Below the pieces are notes generated by a model that was not told the origin of the DNA, searched no databases, and saw only the letters and a program-made list of their open reading frames with translations. The position numbers and the translations under genes were made by a program. From NCBI RefSeq assembly GCF_031583065.1, contig NZ_CP134053.1, positions 1,426,001-1,490,000 on the forward strand: a DNA stretch of 64,000 nt. The letters are read 5' to 3'. Positions 1-7,144 of the stretch are shown here, one piece after another. Position 1 is the stretch's first letter; each line of letters begins with the position of its first letter. The DNA comes from Streptomyces sp. CGMCC 4.7035 (GTDB taxonomy: Bacteria > Actinomycetota > Actinomycetes > Streptomycetales > Streptomycetaceae).

Positions 1-13
1 GCATCTGACCAGC

Positions 14-745
14 GTGACGACGGGCACCACGAGCACCGGCCTGGGCCCCGGCCTCGGCATCCCGGGCTATGCGCACCCCCTCGTCGCCCCCTTGGAGTGG
101 GGCGAACTCACCCGCCCGGGCACCCCTGTCCACTGGGTCGTCCTCAATGTGAGCGGGGGCCCCGGCGCTCGGCCCGACCCACACTGCCTGGAGGCCGCGG
201 GACGGCTGCACACCGTCGGCGTGCGTGTTCTCGGTCACCTCGATGCCGCATACGGCGCGCGCACCCATGGCGAGCTGATCTCCGAGGCGCACCGGTATGT
301 CGACTGGTACCGGGTCGACGGCTTCTTCCTGAACCGCTGCCCCACCGAACGCGCCATGCTTCCCGAGGTCGGCCGCACGATCACAACTCTGCGATCCCTC
401 CTTCACCACGGGCACATGGTCCTGGGACACGGCACCCACCCGTATCCCGGCTACGTGGAGTACGCCGACCAGCTGGTCACCTTCTCCGGCTCCTGGAGCG
501 ACTACCGCTGGTCGCAGGTGGCCGAGTGGACTGCCGACCACCCGCCCGAGCGGTTCTGCCACTTCGTCCACGGTGTGCCTCGCGGCCACCTCGACGAGGC
601 GCTGCGCATAGCCCGCTGGCAGGGCGCCGCGACCATCTGGTTCACCGACCGCACGGATCGGGGCGGCCGCGCCGACCCCTGGGAGGGCATGCCCGGTTAC
701 TGGGACGAAATCGTCTCGCGGGTCGGGACGGGTGTCTCGGAATGA
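14..745 (+). CDS. Spherulation-specific family 4 (spherulin-4-like) protein
   Basis: The protein reads as a spherulin-4-like fold: GIPGYAHPL near the N-terminus, VLGHLDAAYG, the WYRVDGFFLN segment and HGTHPYPGY. This family is related to TIM-barrel glycosidase-like domains, and its enzymatic role is not settled. No signal peptide or membrane segment is visible, so it is probably cytoplasmic. The GTG at 14 is the first start in the window, but no stop precedes it, so the true start may lie upstream of the window. The last codons overlap the SigR-type promoter of moeZ. Family assignment is by recognition of motifs; function is unknown. Confidence 0.75.
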   Translation: MTTGTTSTGLGPGLGIPGYAHPLVAPLEWGELTRPGTPVHWVVLNVSGGPGARPDPHCLEAAGRLHTVGVRVLGHLDAAYGARTHGELISEAHRYVDWYRVDGFFLNRCPTERAMLPEVGRTITTLRSLLHHGHMVLGHGTHPYPGYVEYADQLVTFSGSWSDYRWSQVAEWTADHPPERFCHFVHGVPRGHLDEALRIARWQGAATIWFTDRTDRGGRADPWEGMPGYWDEIVSRVGTGVSE

Positions 746-764
746 AGAAGGGCGTGGCAGTGTT
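739..764 (+). promoter_or_regulatory. SigR-type promoter upstream of moeZ
   Basis: GGAAT at 739-743 and GTT at 762-764 are separated by exactly 18 nt. This matches the established consensus of the Streptomyces thiol-oxidative-stress sigma factor SigR (GGAAT-N18-GTT). The predicted transcription start near 771 would give a leader of about 40 nt before the moeZ GTG at 809. The -35 box overlaps the last codons of the preceding gene. Confidence 0.65.
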
Positions 765-808
765 ACGGGGAGAACAACTGTAGTGATTGACCGACCAACG
801 GAGTCCCC

Positions 809-1987
809 GTGTCGCTGCCACCCCTGGTCGAGCCGGCCGCCGAGCTCACCGTAGACGAGGTCCGCAGGTACTCCCGCCACCTGATCATCCCCGACGTCGG
901 GATGGACGGGCAGAAGCGGCTGAAGAACGCCAAGGTGCTCTGTGTGGGCGCCGGTGGTCTGGGCTCGCCGGCGCTGATGTACCTGGCCGCCGCGGGCGTG
1001 GGCACGCTCGGGATCGTGGAGTTCGACGAGGTCGACGAGTCGAACCTGCAGCGGCAGATCATCCACAGCCAGTCCGACATCGGCCGCTCCAAGGCAGAGT
1101 CCGCGCGCGACTCTGTCCTTGGCATCAACCCGTACGTGAACGTGATCCTTCACGAGGAGCGGCTTGAGGCCGACAACGTGATGGACATCTTCAGCCAGTA
1201 CGACCTGATCGTCGACGGCACGGACAACTTCGCGACCCGCTACCTGGTCAACGACGCGTGCGTACTGCTGAACAAGCCGTACGTCTGGGGTTCGATCTAC
1301 CGTTTCGACGGCCAGGCCTCCGTCTTCTGGTCGGAGCACGGCCCCTGCTACCGCTGCCTCTACCCGGAGCCCCCGCCGCCGGGCATGGTCCCGTCCTGCG
1401 CCGAGGGCGGCGTGCTCGGCGTGCTGTGCGCCTCCATCGGCTCCATCCAGGTCACCGAGGCGATCAAGGTCCTCACCGGCACGGGCGAGCCGCTCGTCGG
1501 CCGCCTGATGATCTACGACGCTCTGGAGATGCAGTACCGCCAGGTCAAGGTCCGCAAGGACCCGAACTGCGCGGTCTGCGGCGAGAACCCGACCGTCACC
1601 GAGCTCATCGACTACGAGGCCTTCTGCGGCGTCGTCTCCGAGGAGGCCCAGGCGGCGGCCATCGACTCGACGATCACTCCCAAGCAGCTCAAGGAGTGGA
1701 TCGACGAAGGCGAGAACATCGAGATCATCGACGTCCGCGAGCCGAACGAGTACGAGATCGTCTCCATCCCGGGCGCCCGGCTGGTCCCGAAGAACGAGTT
1801 CCTCATGGGCGCCGCCCTGCAGACCCTCCCGCAGGACAAGAAGATCGTCTTGCACTGCAAGACCGGCGTCCGCAGTGCGGAAGTCCTCGCCGTCCTGAAG
1901 TCGGCGGGCTTCGCGGACGCGGTCCACGTCGGCGGCGGCGTAATCGGCTGGGTCAACCAGATCGAGCCCCATAAGCCGGTGTATTAA
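809..1987 (+). CDS. moeZ: MoeZ: adenylyltransferase/sulfurtransferase (ThiF/MoeB domain plus rhodanese)
   Basis: This 392-residue protein has an N-terminal E1-like adenylylation domain and a C-terminal rhodanese domain. The nucleotide-binding loop GAGGLGSP is near residues 47-55. Zinc cysteine pairs are CYRC (about 180-183) and CAVC (about 254-257). The rhodanese active-site loop HCKTGVRS has its catalytic Cys near 350. In the family it adenylates the C-terminus of ubiquitin-like sulfur carriers (MoaD, ThiS, CysO) and transfers sulfur to make a thiocarboxylate, serving molybdopterin, thioamide and cysteine synthesis in the cytoplasm. GTG 809 is preceded by a GGAG element. moaE lies in the same window at 35380. 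The SigR-type promoter at 739-764 suggests induction by thiol stress. Confidence 0.95.
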   Translation: MSLPPLVEPAAELTVDEVRRYSRHLIIPDVGMDGQKRLKNAKVLCVGAGGLGSPALMYLAAAGVGTLGIVEFDEVDESNLQRQIIHSQSDIGRSKAESARDSVLGINPYVNVILHEERLEADNVMDIFSQYDLIVDGTDNFATRYLVNDACVLLNKPYVWGSIYRFDGQASVFWSEHGPCYRCLYPEPPPPGMVPSCAEGGVLGVLCASIGSIQVTEAIKVLTGTGEPLVGRLMIYDALEMQYRQVKVRKDPNCAVCGENPTVTELIDYEAFCGVVSEEAQAAAIDSTITPKQLKEWIDEGENIEIIDVREPNEYEIVSIPGARLVPKNEFLMGAALQTLPQDKKIVLHCKTGVRSAEVLAVLKSAGFADAVHVGGGVIGWVNQIEPHKPVY

Positions 1988-2016
1988 TCAGCGGTCTCGC
2001 TGACCAGCGAGGCAGA

Positions 2017-2058
2017 AGAAGCCCACGGCTCTGACCAGTTCAGATGCCGTGGGCTTCT
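2017..2058. terminator. Hairpin terminator after moeZ
   Basis: A perfect 13-bp inverted repeat (AGAAGCCCACGGC at 2017-2029 and its complement at 2046-2058) with a 16-nt loop starts 30 bp after the moeZ stop. No long T tract follows, as is usual for Streptomyces terminators. Confidence 0.75.
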
Positions 2059-2191
2059 GTCGTTGTGGGTCGGGCGGATCGGCAGTGCCCTGCCGATCCC
2101 AAAGCAGCCTCGTCGGCCTTCACGCGGTCGGTGAGACGGGTTCGGCATAGCCGTAGAGTGTGTGAGTCCGATCACCACGGGATGGCCCGTC

Positions 2192-2479
2192 ATGACACTT
2201 GCCACGGTGCGCATGGATCATGAGCGCATGCATCCTCGGTTAAGCCGCATCGCTGGCATAGCGCTCCTTCTGCTCGGTATCGCCGTCGTGCTCTGGAGGG
2301 TCTTCGGTAGCCCTAGGGACTGGGAGGGCGACATGAGATGGCTTCGTAGCGGCCTCATGCTGGGAGCTCTGGGGGCGATCGGCCTCAGCGCGCGACTGAT
2401 ATTCCCCGGCGTCAAGGGTGATGCACCGGATGAGGTGTCCGAGAAGGACGACGGAGCAGCTCCGGATGAGAGGCCATGA
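2192..2479 (+). CDS. Small two-helix membrane protein, unknown function
   Basis: I do not recognise this gene. The product, about 95 residues, has two hydrophobic stretches (IAGIALLLLGIAVVLWRVFG and LMLGALGAIGLSARLIF), a basic N-terminus and a charged acidic tail rich in Asp and Glu. ATG 2192 is chosen because a weak purine-rich GGGATGG lies 6 nt upstream; ATGs at 2213 and 2228 are alternatives. A -10-like TAGAGT occurs at 2154-2159. It sits between the moeZ terminator and the integration-module remnant, so it may be cargo of that element. Reality of the gene is moderate. Confidence 0.45.
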   Translation: MTLATVRMDHERMHPRLSRIAGIALLLLGIAVVLWRVFGSPRDWEGDMRWLRSGLMLGALGAIGLSARLIFPGVKGDAPDEVSEKDDGAAPDERP

Positions 2480-2488
2480 GCCGGTCTG

Positions 2489-2692
2489 TTGCTCAGCGCC
2501 CTTACCCACCACTCTCCCCAGCTCCCATCCCGTCTGCCGTCGACCCACACACCGTGGAGCGGGCGTGGTTCAGGGCGTCAAGGTGGAGCGCGCCACTGTA
2601 CGAACGACCTTGACGCCCTGGGCCGGCACCTGCGCTTCGACCCGAACGACGTGCGGGCCTGGGTAGACGCCCAGCTTGGGGAGGCTGCCTGA
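2489..2692 (+). pseudogene. Excisionase (Xis/HTH_17-like) C-terminal remnant
   Basis: Only the last 25 or so codons look meaningful: GRHLRFDPNDVRAWVDAQL resembles the end of MerR-like excisionase domains (typically GRHLRFRRADVEAWL). The helix-turn-helix portion that should precede it is absent, replaced by low-quality sequence containing a perfect 14-bp inverted repeat. The stop TGA overlaps the integrase ATG (TGATG at 2690-2694), the translational coupling typical of xis-int pairs in actinomycete integrative elements. The 5' boundary given is only the open frame; the real remnant is shorter. Confidence 0.45.
2571..2620. repeat. Perfect 14-bp inverted repeat in the xis remnant
   Basis: CAGGGCGTCAAGGT at 2571-2584 is mirrored exactly at 2607-2620 with a 22-nt loop. 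It interrupts the place where the excisionase DNA-binding domain should be. It may mark the deletion junction, an old recombination or regulator site, or a hairpin. Confidence 0.7.
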
Positions 2693-3762
2693 TGGCTGGG
2701 CATATCCAAGACCGCTGGTACAAGACCGAGCCTGGACCCAACGGCAAGGTCGTCAAGGCCAAGACCGAGCGGTACGGCGTCGGCCTGCGCTACCGCGCCC
2801 GCTACGTCGGTCCGGACGGCTCCGAGAAGTCCAAGAGCTTCCCCGACCGTCAGAAGCGGCTTGCTGAGCAGTGGCTCGCGCAGATCGAGGCGGACATGTC
2901 GCGCGGGCAGTACATCGACCCGCAAGCCGGTCGCCTCACCGTTCGACAGCATGCCGAACGCTGGTTGGCGTCGCTCACCATGGATCCCGGCACCTTCGTG
3001 GGCACCGGGCAGCGCATCCGCCTGCACGTCCTGCCCTACCTGGGCAGTCGCACGCTGGGCTCGCTCCGGCCGACGCACATCCGTGAGTGGCTGCGAAAGC
3101 TGCAGGACGGGGGAGTGGCGCCCGCCTATCAGCGGGTGATCTTCGCGAACCTCTCCACCATGCTCACGGCGGCCGCGGATGACCGCTTGATCCCCGAGAA
3201 TCCCTGCCGGTCGTCGTCTGTGCGTGCGCCGAAGCTTGACCCTCGCCGGATCGTTCCATGGTCGCGGGAGCGTGTGCTCGCGGTTCGCTCGGCGCTCCCG
3301 GAGCAACACCGGGCCATGGTGGATTTGGCAGGCGGCTGCGGTCTGCGTCAGGGCGAGGTGCTTGGTCTCGCGGTCGATGACGGGGACTTCAGCGAAGGGA
3401 TGGTTCACGTGGTCCGCCAGGTCAAGCGCATCCGCAATCGTCCGGTGTTCGCGCTGCCCAAGGGAGGCAAGACACGCACAGTGCCGCTGCCGGAGAGCGT
3501 CGCTCGGTCGCTGGAGGAGCACATCAGTCGGCACCAGCCCGCCGCCGTGACGCTGCCGTGGCGTGAGGTCGACGGCGCGCCGGTCACGGCTTCCGTGCTC
3601 TTCCATGGCGGCCAGGGGCGACCGGTGGACCGCAACCACTTCAATCGTGGGGCCTGGCGTCCAGCTCTTGACGCGGCGGGTGTCCCTCGCGGCCGACGTC
3701 GTATGCGGCCTGACTTGCCGGTGGGTACTGAGCCGCGGCTCACCTCCCCGTCATCGTCATGA
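2692..3762 (+). pseudogene. Truncated tyrosine recombinase (phage/AICE-type integrase)
   Basis: The N-terminal Arm-type and SAM-like core-binding domains are present (GQYIDPQAGRLTVRQHAERWL, then the THIREWLRKLQ region). The first catalytic Arg box is intact (GGCGLRQGEVLGL), as is the beta-hairpin lysine region. After WRPALDAAGVPRGRRR the frame no longer matches the family: the HxLRH box, LGH motif and nucleophilic Tyr are all missing. At 356 codons it is shorter than the usual 380-450. The open frame runs 6 bp into the 3' end of the opposite-strand peptidase gene. I infer an inactive remnant of an integrated element whose other end was deleted. Confidence 0.85.
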
Positions 3763-5292
3763 GCAGACCTTGCCGTCCTCCGGAACCGTTCCGTCCAGCA
3801 GGTACGCGTTCACCGTCGAGTCCACGCAGTCGCTCCCGCTCCCGTATGCCCCATGGCCCTCGCCCTTCCAGGTGAGCTCCACACCGACGTCCTTGCCCAG
3901 CTCGTGGGCCATCTTCCGGGCACCCTCGTACGGCGTCGCCGGATCCCCGGTGTTGCCCACCACCAGCACCGGCGCGGCTCCTGGCGCGCTGACCTCCGGA
4001 TGGTCGAACTGCCCGGTCGCCGGCCAGTCGTGGCACCAGCCCGCCGTGTCCCAGCCCAGGAAGTCGCCGAAGACGGGCGAGATCTTCTCGAACTCCGGCA
4101 GCAGCTTCTTCGTTGCCTCGAGCGTCGGCCGCTGCTTGTCGTCCAGGCACGATATGACCCGTTGCGAGTGCGTCGTCGTGCCGTAGCGGGCCGAGGTGTC
4201 GCGCTCGTTGTAGCGGTCGGCCAGCGTCAGCAGCTCCGAACCGTCCCCGGCCTCGGCCGCCCGGAGCGCGCTGGTGAGCGTGGGCCAGCCCGCCTTGCTG
4301 TAGAGCGGCAGCACGATGCCGGTGACGGCCAGGGTCTCTGTGAGCTTGCGGCCGGACGACGTCTGCAGCGGCTTCGCGTCGATCCGCTTCAGCAGATCCG
4401 CGATCTTACGGGAGCCCTGCTTCGGGTCCTGACCGGTTGATTTGAGGTAGTCGTCCAGCGCCCGCTGGAAGCCACGGGCCTGGTTCTTCGCGTGGCCCAC
4501 GCTGTCGGCGGTCGGGTCGACGACGGCGTCCAGCACCAGGCGCCCCACGCTCTTGGGGAACAGGTGGGCGTACACACCGCCCAGTTCGGTGCCGTACGAG
4601 ATGCCGAAGTAGTGCATGGTCCCGTCGCCGAGGACCTGGCGCATCAGGTCCATGTCGCGTGCGGTGTCGGTCGTCGAGACGTGCAAGAGCAGCTTGCCGG
4701 CGGCTGTCGCGCAGCCCCTGCCGAAGGAGGTGGCGTCATCGAGGTACACCTTCTCCTCGGCGGCGTCGTCCGGTGTCGCGTCGATGCTCTCGGCGGCCTG
4801 GATCGCCTTGTCGCTGCGGCAGCGGATCCCCTTGCTGGCGCCCACCCCGCGCGGGTCCCAGCTCACCAGGTCATACCGTTCGTGGAGCTTGGAGACCGCG
4901 CTCTCGTACGACGGCATCATCGAGACGCCGGAGCCGCCGGGGCCGCCGAAGTTGAACAGGAGCGAGCCGATGCGACTGCTTCCGCTCGCCTTGGAACGGA
5001 TCAGGGCTATGCCGATCGTCTCGCCGTCCGGTTTCGCCCAGTCCAGCGGTACCTTCAGCGTCGCGCACTGCCAGCCGCCGCCCGGCGCCGACGAGCCCTT
5101 GCAGCGGCTCCAGTCGAGCTTCTGCGAGGTGAGCGAAGAGGGCAGCTTGGAGGAGGCGGTGGGCGCTGACGCCGACGACGAACGGGACCTGCCCTTACCC
5201 TCGTCCTCGCTCCCGCCGGACGAACCGCTGCTGCAGCCGGTCATCAGCGCCGCGGCGGCGACCGCGGCCGTCCACCGTACGAACCGTGACAT
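3757..5292 (-). CDS. Lipoprotein S33-family tripeptidyl aminopeptidase-like hydrolase
   Basis: This 511-residue alpha/beta hydrolase resembles the secreted Tap/Slp tripeptidyl aminopeptidases of Streptomyces. A signal peptide ends in a lipobox-like LMTGC, followed by a Ser/Gly-rich tether, so the protein is probably anchored outside the membrane. The nucleophile elbow GISYG (Ser near 231), the Asp in GNTGDPATP (near 449) and the His in GEGHGAYG (near 481) complete the triad. ATG 5292 is preferred over the in-frame ATG at 5307 because GAGGGGG lies 5-7 nt upstream. A paralogue follows upstream on the same strand. Its 3' end meets the integrase remnant. Confidence 0.9.
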   Translation of the reverse strand: MSRFVRWTAAVAAAALMTGCSSGSSGGSEDEGKGRSRSSSASAPTASSKLPSSLTSQKLDWSRCKGSSAPGGGWQCATLKVPLDWAKPDGETIGIALIRSKASGSSRIGSLLFNFGGPGGSGVSMMPSYESAVSKLHERYDLVSWDPRGVGASKGIRCRSDKAIQAAESIDATPDDAAEEKVYLDDATSFGRGCATAAGKLLLHVSTTDTARDMDLMRQVLGDGTMHYFGISYGTELGGVYAHLFPKSVGRLVLDAVVDPTADSVGHAKNQARGFQRALDDYLKSTGQDPKQGSRKIADLLKRIDAKPLQTSSGRKLTETLAVTGIVLPLYSKAGWPTLTSALRAAEAGDGSELLTLADRYNERDTSARYGTTTHSQRVISCLDDKQRPTLEATKKLLPEFEKISPVFGDFLGWDTAGWCHDWPATGQFDHPEVSAPGAAPVLVVGNTGDPATPYEGARKMAHELGKDVGVELTWKGEGHGAYGSGSDCVDSTVNAYLLDGTVPEDGKVCS

Positions 5293-5447
5293 GTGCACCC
5301 CCCTCATGAGCTCTCCGCACGGAGCCGCGGGGAGCAGTCAGGCCATAGTAGGCGGATCAAGCCGAACCCATGGCTGCCTGTGGATAACTGTCTGACCTGC
5401 ACTTTTGCTCCGAGTGCGATGCTGGTTGGGGATGTGGGCCGGTGGGG

Positions 5448-7001
5448 CTAGGAGCAGACGGTGCCGGCCGTCGGCACCTTCCCGTCCAGCAGATAGCGGT
5501 TCACTGCTTTCTGCACGCACTCGTTCCCGCTGTCGTACGCGCCGTGCCCCTGACCCTTGTACGTCAGCTCGACACCGGCACCTCTGCCCAGTGCCTTGAC
5601 CATGTTCTTCGCGCCCGAGTACGGGGTGGCCGGGTCGCCGGTGTTGCCGATCACGAGGATCGGCGCGGCCCCGGACGCGCTCACGTTCGGGTGGTTGGAG
5701 ACTCCTGGCACCGGCCAGTCGATGCAGCTGAGCAGGCCCCAGGCGAGAAAGTCACCGAACAGCGGGGAGGCGGCCCGGAACTGCGGCAGCCGCGCCTTCA
5801 CATCGGCGGCGGTGTACCGGGGCTTGTCGTCCGCGCAGTTGACAGCGATGAGAGCGGGAATGAGGTCGCTGTACGTGCCGTCCGCGTTGCGCCCGTTCAG
5901 CACGTCGGACAGCAGCATCAGCTCCTTGCCGTCGCCGGCGTACGCCTGCTGCAGACCCTCGGTGAGATACCCCCAGTAGTCCTTGGAGTACAGGGCCATC
6001 GCGATGCCGTTGGTCGCGGCGGTCTGGGTCAGTTTGCGGGGGGAGATGCCGGGGATCGGCTTGCTGTCGAGGTCCTTCAGCAGTTTGGCGATCCGCTTCG
6101 TGATGTCCTGCGGAGTTCTTCCCACCGGGCATCCGGTGCTCTGTGAGGCGCAGTCCCGGGCGTAGTTGTCGAGCGCGAGCTGGAAGCCTTTGGCCTGCCC
6201 GACCGAGCTCTGCACCGGGTTCTCCGTCGGGTCGACGACCGCGTCGAACACGGCCCGTCCCACGTTCTTGGGGAACAGGTGGGCGTAGACGCCGCCGAGT
6301 TCGGTGCCGTACGAGATGCCGAAGTAGTGCAGCTTGGCGTCGCCGAGCACCTCGCGCATCAGGTCCATGTCGCGGGCGGCGTCGGTGGTGCGCACATGCG
6401 GCAGCACCTTGCCGGAGCGTGCCTTGCAGGCTTTGTTGAACTGCTTGGTGTTGTTCACAAACGCCTTCTGCTCGGTCGCGTTGTCGGGCGTCGCGTCCTG
6501 CTGGAAGAACGCGTCGAGCTGTCGGTCGCTCTCGCAGACCACGCCCGCGCTGCGGCCGACCCCGCGCTGGTCGAAGCTCACCAGGTCGTAGCGGGTGCGC
6601 AAGGTCTCATAGTCCTGTGCGAAGCCGGGCAGCGTGCCGATGCCGGAGGCTCCGGGCCCGCCGAAGTTGAAGATGAGGGAGCCGAGCCGCTTGCTCGGGG
6701 GGCCGCTGGCCTTCACCCGGATCAGCGCGATGTCGATGGTGCCGCTCTTGGGGTCGTTCCAGTTCAGGGGCGCTTTCATGGTCGCGCACTGCCAACGGCC
6801 GCCGTTCGGAAGGGGCGAGGGGGCGCTGCCGCCGCCCTGCAACGCGGACGGCGCCGGGCAGTCCTTCCACTTCAGCTTCTGTAGCGGCAGCCCCCCGCCC
6901 CCGGCGGGGGCGGGGGCGGGGGCGAAGGCCGTCAGCAGGGGGGACAGGAAGACGGCAGTGGCGGCCAGGGCAGTGGCGCGGCTCCGGTGACGGTTAGGCA
7001 T
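5448..7001 (-). CDS. Secreted S33-family tripeptidyl aminopeptidase-like hydrolase
   Basis: This is a 517-residue paralogue of the preceding peptidase, with the same architecture: GISYG nucleophile (Ser near 230), GNTGDPATPYSGA for the Asp and GQGHGAYDSG for the His. The Sec signal peptide (basic MPNRHRSR, hydrophobic core, AFAPAPA) has no lipobox, so the protein is likely released, unlike its neighbour. ATG 7001 has GAGAG a few bases upstream; the frame stays open further upstream but without coding character. A Cys pair near DCASQSTGCPVG may form a disulfide and is absent from the lipoprotein paralogue. Cleavage of tripeptides from N-termini is inferred from the family. Confidence 0.9.
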   Translation of the reverse strand: MPNRHRSRATALAATAVFLSPLLTAFAPAPAPAGGGGLPLQKLKWKDCPAPSALQGGGSAPSPLPNGGRWQCATMKAPLNWNDPKSGTIDIALIRVKASGPPSKRLGSLIFNFGGPGASGIGTLPGFAQDYETLRTRYDLVSFDQRGVGRSAGVVCESDRQLDAFFQQDATPDNATEQKAFVNNTKQFNKACKARSGKVLPHVRTTDAARDMDLMREVLGDAKLHYFGISYGTELGGVYAHLFPKNVGRAVFDAVVDPTENPVQSSVGQAKGFQLALDNYARDCASQSTGCPVGRTPQDITKRIAKLLKDLDSKPIPGISPRKLTQTAATNGIAMALYSKDYWGYLTEGLQQAYAGDGKELMLLSDVLNGRNADGTYSDLIPALIAVNCADDKPRYTAADVKARLPQFRAASPLFGDFLAWGLLSCIDWPVPGVSNHPNVSASGAAPILVIGNTGDPATPYSGAKNMVKALGRGAGVELTYKGQGHGAYDSGNECVQKAVNRYLLDGKVPTAGTVCS

Positions 7002-7144
7002 GCTCTCATCGTGAAGCCGTACGGCATGGTGCGCTCGGGGCCGCGGGCCGTGCGGGTGAGTCCGTTCCCGGCGGCCGTGTGTCGCATTGCGTGAGGGGCG
7101 GTGCACGCGCGCGTGCCTGCCGTTGCCGTGTGGATCCTGGATCC

